Part shown: positions 46,109-53,454 of the stretch, piece after piece | Numbering within the stretch: the first letter of the stretch is position 1 | How the letters are laid out: every line of letters starts with the position of its first letter | Source of the DNA: CAMPJM01 sp964440915 | GTDB lineage: Bacteria; Bacteroidota; Bacteroidia; Cytophagales; Cyclobacteriaceae | Assembly: GCA_964440915.1 (NCBI GenBank) | Contig: CAYTTV010000008.1 | Span: 1-64,000, forward strand | DNA: 64,000 bases | Direction of reading: 5' to 3' | Notes under the pieces: generated by a model | Told to the model about the DNA's origin: nothing | The model's input: the letters and a program-made list of their open reading frames with translations, nothing else | Databases searched by the model: none | Made by a program: the position numbers and the translations under genes

Positions 46109-46136
46109 AAAGGAGCAGTTTTTTCGCTGCTCCTTT
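46109..46136. terminator. Hairpin between convergent genes
   Basis: AAAGGAGCAG (46109-46118) pairs perfectly with CTGCTCCTTT (46127-46136) around an 8-base loop. It follows the glnN stop by 20 bases and precedes the convergent hypothetical gene, fitting a bidirectional terminator. Confidence 0.65.
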
Positions 46137-46172
46137 AAACTGGCTTAAACGTCTGTTTTCAATGCGCCCGCC

Positions 46173-46793
46173 TTACTCTTTCGAGGAAATTACCTTCCAA
46201 AAAAAATCAAATGTTTCCGCAGAAAATTCAGCAAGTTGATCGTATTTTTCTAGAGGGAGTTTTCGGCTTATTTTTATAAAATCTTTAGTGGCTATCCACT
46301 CCTTAAGTTTTTCTATGGGGATTTCTTGGGTGAGCCGGTAATTCTCTTTTCCGTAGTGGTATTCCCATGGGGTAGGAGCAACACAAAAAAACACATCGTT
46401 TCTTAGGTTTGACAGGTTGTTCAACAGATTGTCGCGAAACTTTTCCAGAGCCGTACCTTGTAGATGCAACGTACAGCTCAGAAAATTGCCCCACCAGAAC
46501 ATGGTGCGGTAAGCAAAAATGGCGTCTTGGCTGAACTGCCTGGGGAAGTCTAAAACCAAATAGGGGAGGTCCTGGTAATTTTCCCCTCTAGAGATTTTTC
46601 CTGATCTGGCTAAAGTGTATTCGGTTAGTGTTTTGCTTTTAGTGAAGACAATGGGACGCAATTTATTCTCCGTTTCGATCAGAAGTTGGTGGATCTTTTT
46701 GATGACGGACTGTTTTATTCTCAAAAGCCTTTCGTCCTGCACCAACGCCATCTCCTCGTCCGAAAATACAATATTTCCGTCTCCAGCATTCAT
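46173..46793 (-). CDS. Conserved hypothetical protein
   Basis: A 206-residue soluble protein with no signal peptide or transmembrane segment. Central segments GENYQDLPYLVLDFPRQFS and AYRTMFWWGNFLSCTLHL look like conserved core strands, followed by a basic helical C-terminus (LREKL..FIKISRKLPLEKYDQLAEF). I do not assign a family. It sits 30 bases downstream of fabH on the same strand, so it is probably co-transcribed with it. A link to lipid metabolism is only suggested by that. Confidence 0.7.
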   Translation of the reverse strand: MNAGDGNIVFSDEEMALVQDERLLRIKQSVIKKIHQLLIETENKLRPIVFTKSKTLTEYTLARSGKISRGENYQDLPYLVLDFPRQFSQDAIFAYRTMFWWGNFLSCTLHLQGTALEKFRDNLLNNLSNLRNDVFFCVAPTPWEYHYGKENYRLTQEIPIEKLKEWIATKDFIKISRKLPLEKYDQLAEFSAETFDFFWKVISSKE

Positions 46794-46823
46794 TTATAGG
46801 AATCTTTGCATGTTAGTCACTTA

Positions 46824-47816
46824 TCAAAACTGTATTAAAGCCGATGCCCAAGTAAAGCCACTGCCAAAAGCCGCCATGCATAGCAACGTGCCTTCTGCAA
46901 TTTTTCCTTCTTGCCAGGCCTCGCTCATGGCTATGGGAATAGAGGCAGCAGTGGTATTGCCGTAGCGCATAATGTTGTTATAAACCTTATCATCGCTAAA
47001 CCCAAGCTGCTCCTGCAAATAGTTGCTGATCCTCAAATTAGCTTGATGGGGAATTAGCAGGTCGATATCTTCCTTATTTAGCTTATTAGCCTCTAACGCT
47101 TCCATGATTACCTCCTGAAACCGAACGATAGCATGTTTGAAAACCATATTGCCATTCATATGTGCCCTTATGCCGTCTTCATCAATCATGTCTTTTGTAA
47201 GCCGATTTTTTCTGCTGCTGCCAGGATCTTTTATGTAGAGTTCTTCAGCAAAGCGGCCATCGGCATGCAAATGCGTAGACAGGATACCAGGATTACGTTC
47301 GGCTTGTAGGACAACAGCCCCTGCGCCGTCTCCAAAAATTACCGAAACAGCACGTCCCCGATCACTGAGGTCCATAGCAGAAGATTGGATTTCAGCTCCT
47401 ACCACCAATATGGTCTTGTACATGCCTGTTTTAATGAACTGATCCGCAACAGAAATGCCGTAAATGAACCCCGAGCAGGCATTGCGAATGTCTAGTGCTC
47501 CAATGCTTTCCAGTCCTAGTTCACGCTGCATTAATACACCTGATCCAGGGAAGAAATAATCGGGCGTAATGGTAGCAAAAACAATGAAATCCACATCGGC
47601 AGTGGTAAGACCAGCTCGCTCCAGCGCCATTCTTGAAGCGTGGGCAGCCATTCCCGCCACTGTATCTTTTTCAGGATCAAAAAAACGCCTTTCTTTGATG
47701 CCCGTCCTTTCGGTTATCCAAGCATCACTCGTGTCCATTACCTTGCTAAGGTCGTCGTTGGTGACAACTCTTTCTGGTACATAATGACCAATTCCTTTTA
47801 TTTTTGAATAATTCAT
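46824..47816 (-). CDS. fabH: 3-oxoacyl-ACP synthase III (FabH)
   Basis: A 330-residue condensing enzyme, canonical FabH length. The triad is intact: Cys114 in DIRNACSGFIYGI, His in IPHQANLRI and Asn in RYGNTTAASIPIA. The N-terminus SKIKGIGHYVPERVVTNDDL and WITERTGIKERRF are typical. It condenses an acyl-CoA starter with malonyl-ACP to begin fatty acid synthesis in the cytosol; in Bacteroidota it often accepts branched starters. It is followed by the 206-residue hypothetical gene. No plsX, rpmF or acpP lies beside it, so the usual fab cluster is absent here. Confidence 0.94.
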   Translation of the reverse strand: MNYSKIKGIGHYVPERVVTNDDLSKVMDTSDAWITERTGIKERRFFDPEKDTVAGMAAHASRMALERAGLTTADVDFIVFATITPDYFFPGSGVLMQRELGLESIGALDIRNACSGFIYGISVADQFIKTGMYKTILVVGAEIQSSAMDLSDRGRAVSVIFGDGAGAVVLQAERNPGILSTHLHADGRFAEELYIKDPGSSRKNRLTKDMIDEDGIRAHMNGNMVFKHAIVRFQEVIMEALEANKLNKEDIDLLIPHQANLRISNYLQEQLGFSDDKVYNNIMRYGNTTAASIPIAMSEAWQEGKIAEGTLLCMAAFGSGFTWASALIQF

Positions 47817-47899
47817 AACGATATGGTGATCAATTGTGCAAAAGTAAGGAAAATAAAATTGGAGCGTTAATGCTCTACAGAGGCAAGACGCAGTGCCAA

Positions 47900-48598
47900 T
47901 TAGTTAAACAACGTATAATTGCCAAACTGGTCTGCTGCTGGAGCAGGTCTAAGCAACTCCGGCCTGTCATTCTCCAGGTTGTTCAAAAGCGAAGATACCG
48001 TATAAGAACTCATCGTTTGTGATGGATAGGGCTTCAACAGCTTTATCCACTCATCCACAGATAAGTCGTTGTTCAACCATTTCTTTTCGTCTTCCCTAGC
48101 GACTATTGCCGGCATATTTAAATTCATTTCCTTAGTGATGTCATTTGCCTCGGTAGTGATGATGGAAAATGTATATACCATGCCCTCTTCATCATCTTCG
48201 TACTCTTCCCACAATCCTGCGAAGGCAAATATCTTAGGTGCTTCCAATACAAACCGATAAGGAACTACTCCTTTTTTGGAGACATTCTTCCAATCATAAA
48301 AACCGTCGGCAGGTATAAGGCACCTCCTCTGGTGCAACGCTTTGGAAGCTGAAGCTTTTTGCAACAATGTTTCCGCTTTTGTATTATAAAGCTTAGGACT
48401 AAGCGATTTGTTTTTGGCAAATTTTGGCACAACCCCCCAATAAAAGAAAGAAAGTCCTTCTGGGTTGTCATTGGTGATCACGGGCAAGATTTGTGTGGGA
48501 GCAGCATTGTACCGGCTTCGGTAGGCTTCGGGCACGTCTATATCAAATCTTTCGGCAAGTTCTGCGGCAGTGGAGCTTATACTATATCTTCTGCACAT
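47900..48598 (-). CDS. SRAP (YedK/HMCES-like) protein with divergent active site
   Basis: A 232-residue protein of the SOS-response-associated peptidase family. YedK/HMCES form a thiazolidine crosslink with abasic sites in single-stranded DNA through Cys2. Here Cys2 is present (MCRRYSI), as are RYNAAPTQ and the Asn72 region NTKAET. However, RRCLIPADGFYDW has Asp102 where the family has Glu, and EMNLNMPAIV has Asn159 where the conserved His of the IHxRMPV motif lies, with Asn161 in place of Arg. Two of the four canonical catalytic residues therefore differ. It may bind abasic DNA with altered resolution chemistry or be specialised. The stem at 48661-48709 lies upstream. Confidence 0.85.
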   Translation of the reverse strand: MCRRYSISSTAAELAERFDIDVPEAYRSRYNAAPTQILPVITNDNPEGLSFFYWGVVPKFAKNKSLSPKLYNTKAETLLQKASASKALHQRRCLIPADGFYDWKNVSKKGVVPYRFVLEAPKIFAFAGLWEEYEDDEEGMVYTFSIITTEANDITKEMNLNMPAIVAREDEKKWLNNDLSVDEWIKLLKPYPSQTMSSYTVSSLLNNLENDRPELLRPAPAADQFGNYTLFN

Positions 48599-48660
48599 AA
48601 AAAATGTATGGTCAATGAGGTGAATTCGTCTGAATAGTCAAATTTAAAGAATTTCATTGA

Positions 48661-48709
48661 ATTAACAGTGCCTGAAACCATTTACCTTTGGCTTTAAAAC
48701 ACTGTTAAT
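48661..48709. repeat. 10-bp perfect inverted repeat
   Basis: ATTAACAGTG (48661-48670) is the exact complement of CACTGTTAAT (48700-48709) with a 29-base spacer. It lies between the desaturase stop and the SRAP start, both on the minus strand. It may be an operator upstream of the SRAP gene or a weak terminator for the desaturase; there is no T-run. Confidence 0.45.
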
Positions 48710-48761
48710 GAAGGGTATATTTTGAATTATTCGGTAGCTTAGCAATATTTCACTGGGCTGT

Positions 48762-49862
48762 TTATGCTAAGACGGCGACTGGTTTCTGACCAAATTCCTT
48801 GAGCATATGGTAGTGTGATTTTAAAGCACCAAAGAAAGTCTCACTTTCAATATAAGCAATTCCATGCTCTTCAGCTGTTTCTTTCACGATCTCAGAGATT
48901 TTTACATAATGAGTGTGACAGATTTGAGGGAAAAGGTGATGTTCGATTTGGAAATTAAGCCCGCCGCATAAGATATTAGCCAACTTATTCTTCCTTGCGA
49001 AGTTGGCAGTTGTTTGCATTTGATGAACTGCCCAAGCTTCTTGAATATTCCCTTGATCATTGGGGAAGGGGAAGTTCGTGCCTTCTACAACATGGGCCAA
49101 CTGAAACACCAGTCCCATAATCAATCCTTTTGTTAAATGGAGAGCAAAGAAACCTATGAGGAACTGCCACCAAGTAATGTCGAGAAGTGTGAGTGGCAAC
49201 ACAATGCTAATGGTATAGTATACAGCCTTAAAGAAAAATAGGTTGAAATACTCAATTTTAGGGTGATTGGTGTTGTCGTACTGACCAATTTTCTTTTGAA
49301 AGAATTTGACATAATCTTTTCTTAAAACCCAAGATAAAGAAGCAAGTCCATATAAAAAGAATGCATAATAATGCTGATAGCGCATATGAGGTTTATACTC
49401 ATCGAGCGGTGACAAGCGTATAAGTCCTGGAGCCACTTCTATGTCTTCATCGTGGTCAGGTATGTTGGTATATGTATGGTGAATTTTATTATGGGTAATA
49501 CTCCACACATAGGCATTGGCCCCAATCAGGTTAAAAATCAAGCCTAAGCTTTTGTTCACCCATTTTTTGGACGAATAGGCGCCATGTATAGCATCATGGC
49601 ATACATTGAACCCTATGAAAGCAGAGAAAGCCCCGATAGCAATTGATAGGAAGAGCATGGTCCAAAGCCCAAATTGACCCGAAATGAGCATGCCATATGC
49701 AATGATAATTCCCGACAGGAAAAAGACTGTTTTAAAGATCATCTCCCCATTTGCATGTTTAGAGATATTGTTTTCTTTGAAGTATTGGTTTACTCTCTTG
49801 GTGACGGTGGAGAAAAATGAAGATCTCTCAACGTCGGTAAATTTTAATTTTTGTAATTGCAT
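48762..49862 (-). CDS. Membrane fatty acid desaturase
   Basis: A 366-residue integral membrane protein with the three histidine boxes of acyl desaturases: HDAIHGAY, HNKIHHTYTN, and QIEHHLFPQI. The di-iron enzyme introduces a cis double bond into an acyl chain. The QIEHH third box is typical of linoleoyl-CoA (delta-6-type) and front-end desaturases, although this enzyme lacks the N-terminal cytochrome b5 domain. Several transmembrane helices (FKTVFFLSGIIIAYGMLIS and others) are visible. Probably induced by cold, but no regulatory element is seen. Confidence 0.92.
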   Translation of the reverse strand: MQLQKLKFTDVERSSFFSTVTKRVNQYFKENNISKHANGEMIFKTVFFLSGIIIAYGMLISGQFGLWTMLFLSIAIGAFSAFIGFNVCHDAIHGAYSSKKWVNKSLGLIFNLIGANAYVWSITHNKIHHTYTNIPDHDEDIEVAPGLIRLSPLDEYKPHMRYQHYYAFFLYGLASLSWVLRKDYVKFFQKKIGQYDNTNHPKIEYFNLFFFKAVYYTISIVLPLTLLDITWWQFLIGFFALHLTKGLIMGLVFQLAHVVEGTNFPFPNDQGNIQEAWAVHQMQTTANFARKNKLANILCGGLNFQIEHHLFPQICHTHYVKISEIVKETAEEHGIAYIESETFFGALKSHYHMLKEFGQKPVAVLA

Positions 49863-50079
49863 AAGTTTTATAAAGGAAAAATATTCGAAATATACGTAAA
49901 TAGAAACATCTGTGCTAATCCAAATCTCTGTAATCTCTTATGATTTGAATTAGAGACTGCCGAGGTTTGAACGGGTCGCTAGCACTAATACAGAAAAACT
50001 GATACAAGGGAGGAAGGTTATAAAAAGACATGTTATTAAGATAAGCGTGATATAATTCTTTAGATTTGTTGTTCTTACG

Positions 50080-51057
50080 ATGCCACTTATTCAATCGACT
50101 TCATACACATCTCCAATATGGCTATACAACGGCCACCTACAAACAATAATTCCATCTTTGTTTAGAAAAGTTCGGGGTGTCCCATTTAAGCGAGAACGTA
50201 TTGCTACAATAGATGATGATTTTCTGGATTTAGATTGGTTGAAATCAGGAAATGAAAAGCTGGTCATTATCTCTCACGGCCTTGAAGGGGACAGTCAGCG
50301 GCCTTATGTAAAAGGAATGGCCAAAGTTTTCCATGCAGCAGGCTGGGATGTCGTGGCTTGGAACTTCAGGGGATGTAGCGGGGAAGTGAATAAAAATTTA
50401 CGCTTTTACCACAGCGGGGCAACCGATGATCTTCATGCCGTTGCATCTCATGCATTGGATATTGGCGGTTATAAGCAGGTTGCTATGATTGGCTTTAGTC
50501 TCGGAGGGAACCTTACTTTGAAATATTTAGGAGAGGATACCGCTAAACTTCCCCAACAAATTACTGGCGCTGCTGTTTTTTCCGTTCCTCTGCATCTCCA
50601 TGGCAGCTCCAGACAGATAGCGCAGCGAGGAAACCGGATATACAGTCGTAGGTTTCTAAAGAAACTGAAGCAGAAAGTAGAAGCGAAAAGTCTGGCCATG
50701 CCAAACCAACTCACAATGGCGCATTTTGAAAATATTCGGTCCCTCGAAGATTTCGACGATTTTTATACAGCCCCATTGCATGGCTTTGAAAATGCCCAAG
50801 CCTATTATGAAGCATGTAGTGCCATAAGGTTTATCGACAAGATTAACGTTCCGACCTTAATCGTAAATGCTGCCAACGATCCATTTTTATCTCCAGAGTG
50901 CTTTCCATCCGAAAAGGTAAAGTATCACCCTCATGTCTACTTGGAGATTCCGGCAGAAGGTGGCCACTGTGGCTTTTCCGTATACAATGCCCAAGGCGTG
51001 TATTGGTCAGAAAAAAGAGCTTTGGAGTTTTTAGGAGATATCAACAATGCGCAATAG
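50080..51057 (+). CDS. YheT-type alpha/beta hydrolase
   Basis: A 325-residue hydrolase. SHGLEGDSQRPYVKGM, AWNFRGCSGE, the nucleophile elbow GFSLGGNL (Ser in GFSLG), NAANDPFLSPECFP (Asp) and EGGHCGF (His) give the catalytic triad in order. The N-terminal SPIWLYNGHLQTIIPSLFR matches the YheT/embryogenesis-associated EMB8 branch, whose substrates are poorly known, probably esters or lipids. Cytoplasmic, no signal peptide. A 150-base spacer separates it from the LtaS-like gene on the same strand. Confidence 0.9.
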   Translation: MPLIQSTSYTSPIWLYNGHLQTIIPSLFRKVRGVPFKRERIATIDDDFLDLDWLKSGNEKLVIISHGLEGDSQRPYVKGMAKVFHAAGWDVVAWNFRGCSGEVNKNLRFYHSGATDDLHAVASHALDIGGYKQVAMIGFSLGGNLTLKYLGEDTAKLPQQITGAAVFSVPLHLHGSSRQIAQRGNRIYSRRFLKKLKQKVEAKSLAMPNQLTMAHFENIRSLEDFDDFYTAPLHGFENAQAYYEACSAIRFIDKINVPTLIVNAANDPFLSPECFPSEKVKYHPHVYLEIPAEGGHCGFSVYNAQGVYWSEKRALEFLGDINNAQ

Positions 51058-51144
51058 GTGAATTCGAGTGAAGTAGGTCATGTGCCATGTTTTCTCACAT
51101 CATTAAAAAAACTTACACTTTAGCCAATCCTCTATTGAAATGCT

Positions 51145-51152
51145 TAATTTTG
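51145..51152 (+). promoter_or_regulatory. Putative -7 box of the LtaS-like gene (copy 2)
   Basis: TAATTTTG matches TAnnTTTG exactly, 55 bases before the ATG at 51208. No clear TTG at the normal -33 spacing was found. This suggests a leader of about 50 bases. Confidence 0.35.
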
Positions 51153-51207
51153 TGGCCTCAAATTTTGGTTAAATAGCAAAAAGCAGCCAAGCACAAATTA
51201 TTCCTAA

Positions 51208-53184
51208 ATGAGATTGAACAAAAAAGATATTGCACAAAATGTCCATGTAGCATTGATCAAATACATGATACTGGCCATGCTGTTATATACCATTTCTAGG
51301 GTACTCTTCTACGTTTTCAATTATAGCATGTTTACTGATACTCGCTTGGGGGAGTTTGGGAATATGATGGTCGCGGGGCTGCGATTCGACCTGTCCGCAG
51401 TACTTTACACCAACCTGCTGTTCATTGTGTTGATGTTGGTGCCATTCCGTTTTCGCTATAAGCCACTGTACCGCCGGATACTGATGTATGTTTTTGTTTT
51501 CTGTAATAGTATAGCGCTTGCTGCCAATCTCAGTGACATTATCTATTATCGTTTTACCTTACGACGCACAACATGGAGTGTCTTTAGCGAATTTGCTAAT
51601 GAAAATATGGGGGCATTAGGAGCTTCTTTTCTCGTAGATTATTGGTATATCGTGTTGATTTGGCTTGCCCTTATTTTCCTGATGGTTTTTCTGTACAAGA
51701 AAATCAAAATAACTTTTCCTACAAGAATAAACTCCTGGATTTACTATCCTCTACATACTATAGTGATGGCGTTAAGCTTAGGACTATGTATAGCTGGAAT
51801 GCGGGGTGGATTTTTACACAGCACGCGTCCTATTACATTGAGCAATGCAGGCGAGTATGTGAAACGACCCAAGGAAATGTATTTGGTCCTTAATACACCT
51901 TTTTCCATGCTCCGAACAATTGGCAAAGCAAACTTTAAGCATGTCCATTATTTTGAAAGCGAAGAGGCACTGGAGGCTGTTTATTCTCCACTGCATTACC
52001 CTAACGACACCCTGCCTTTCCAATCAAAGAATGTGGTGATCATTGTACTTGAGAGCTTTAGCAAAGAAGCCATCGGCGGCTATAATGAACACCTAATGAA
52101 CCAAGGGGATTACCAAAGCTTTACACCTTTTGTGGATTCCCTCTTGCAAGAAAGTAAGGTATATTGGCACTCTTTTGCCAATGGCAAAAAATCGATCGAT
52201 GCACTCCCTTCCGTGCTTACGGGCATTCCTAGTATAGAAGACCCTTTTGTACTGACTCCTTATGCCAGCAATGACCTGCCAAGTTTGCCGAGGATGCTGG
52301 GAGAGCGTGGCTATCATACCTCCTTCTTCCATGGCGCACCCAATGGGTCAATGGGTTTTGCCGCATTTATGCAGTTGATTGGAGTAGAGGAGTATTACGG
52401 AAAAACAGAATATGGCAATGATGAGGACTTTGATGGGCTTTGGGGGATTTGGGATGAGGAATTCATGCAGTTCTTTGCTGATAAGATGAACACGTTTTCC
52501 GAGCCATTTATGAGTAGCATATTTACGGTTTCCTCCCACCATCCATTTAAGATTCCAGCGCGTTATGAAGGAAAATTTAAAAAAGGCCCCTTACCAATTT
52601 ATGAATGCATTAGCTATACCGACATGGCCTTGGAGAAATTCTTTGAGAAAGCGAAGACCATGCCTTGGTACGAGAACACCCTTTTTGTGATTACCGCTGA
52701 CCACACTGCCACAGCAAAATACTATCCGGAATATCAAACGGATTGGGGAGCCTTTTCTGTGCCTGTCATCTTTTTTGCTCCTGGCGATTCAACGCTAACA
52801 GGAGTAGAGCTGAGAGTAGTACAGCAGATCGACATTATGCCTACGGTTTTAGGATACCTCAACTATGACCAACCTTACTTCTCTTTCGGCAACAATATGC
52901 TTGATAACGATATTGAAAATGATTTTGCTATTAATTATACGGGCGTCTATCAGTGGTTTGAGGGAGAGTATATGTTGCAGTTTGACGAGGAGCATGCGGT
53001 AGGTTTTTATAATTACATCCAAGACCCTTTGCTCAAAGAGGACCTAAGAGGAGAGATGCCGGAAAAGGAAGCTCATATGCAGAAGCGGGTGAAAGCGTTC
53101 ATTCAACAATATAAAAACAGAATGATTGACGACAATTTGACTGTGGGCAAAAGTGCTATTGTTGCCAACAAGCGCGGGGATTAG
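51208..53184 (+). CDS. LtaS-like sulfatase-fold membrane enzyme (copy 2)
   Basis: A 658-residue protein. Four to five N-terminal transmembrane helices (for example KYMILAMLLYTISRVLFYVF, YIVLIWLALIFLMVFLY) lead to a periplasmic sulfatase domain: VVIIVLESFSKEAIGGYN (Glu metal ligand), the loop ANGKKSIDALPSVLTGIP with Ser at the nucleophile position, and FVITADHTATAKYYPEY (Asp-His). It probably transfers phosphoglycerol, phosphoethanolamine or sulphate-like groups from lipids to an unknown envelope acceptor. The C-terminal 70 residues are basic and cytoplasmic-like in composition. It differs clearly from the copy at 41.7-43.5 kb. Confidence 0.9.
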   Translation: MRLNKKDIAQNVHVALIKYMILAMLLYTISRVLFYVFNYSMFTDTRLGEFGNMMVAGLRFDLSAVLYTNLLFIVLMLVPFRFRYKPLYRRILMYVFVFCNSIALAANLSDIIYYRFTLRRTTWSVFSEFANENMGALGASFLVDYWYIVLIWLALIFLMVFLYKKIKITFPTRINSWIYYPLHTIVMALSLGLCIAGMRGGFLHSTRPITLSNAGEYVKRPKEMYLVLNTPFSMLRTIGKANFKHVHYFESEEALEAVYSPLHYPNDTLPFQSKNVVIIVLESFSKEAIGGYNEHLMNQGDYQSFTPFVDSLLQESKVYWHSFANGKKSIDALPSVLTGIPSIEDPFVLTPYASNDLPSLPRMLGERGYHTSFFHGAPNGSMGFAAFMQLIGVEEYYGKTEYGNDEDFDGLWGIWDEEFMQFFADKMNTFSEPFMSSIFTVSSHHPFKIPARYEGKFKKGPLPIYECISYTDMALEKFFEKAKTMPWYENTLFVITADHTATAKYYPEYQTDWGAFSVPVIFFAPGDSTLTGVELRVVQQIDIMPTVLGYLNYDQPYFSFGNNMLDNDIENDFAINYTGVYQWFEGEYMLQFDEEHAVGFYNYIQDPLLKEDLRGEMPEKEAHMQKRVKAFIQQYKNRMIDDNLTVGKSAIVANKRGD

Positions 53185-53343
53185 TACGACGGAATAAAAG
53201 ATCATCCTTTACTAAAAGTCTTTATTGAGTCTCTATTTACATTAAATTGCTGGTTTAGCATATAGGTGTTTGTGTGGTATGTATCAGTGTCTTATACGTT
53301 AAATTATAAACTATCGCTTTAATGCGCTAACTTAGAGATATGC

Positions 53344-53454
53344 ATGATCCATCTAAGAAGCATACTGGTTGGTTTTGCTCCCCTAATCATTTTAGCTTTA
53401 AATTTTACATCAAGTCCAGAGTTTAGAAATATCCAATTATATTTGTTTGCATGA
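53344..53454 (+). CDS. Possible 36-residue hydrophobic small ORF overlapping the next start
   Basis: An ATG at 53344 opens a 36-codon frame with a hydrophobic core (SILVGFAPLIILALNF). Its TGA overlaps the ATG of the next gene by four bases (ATGA, 53451-53454), an arrangement seen in translational coupling. It has no known relatives that I can name. Random short ORFs of this size are common, so I hold it as a candidate leader or membrane peptide only. Confidence 0.25.
   Translation: MIHLRSILVGFAPLIILALNFTSSPEFRNIQLYLFA

Noticed and set aside
49921..50079. tRNA-like stretch near the desaturase
   Set aside because: A short TTTGAA...GGGTC resemblance has no cloverleaf, no acceptor stem and no CCA-adjacent pairing.
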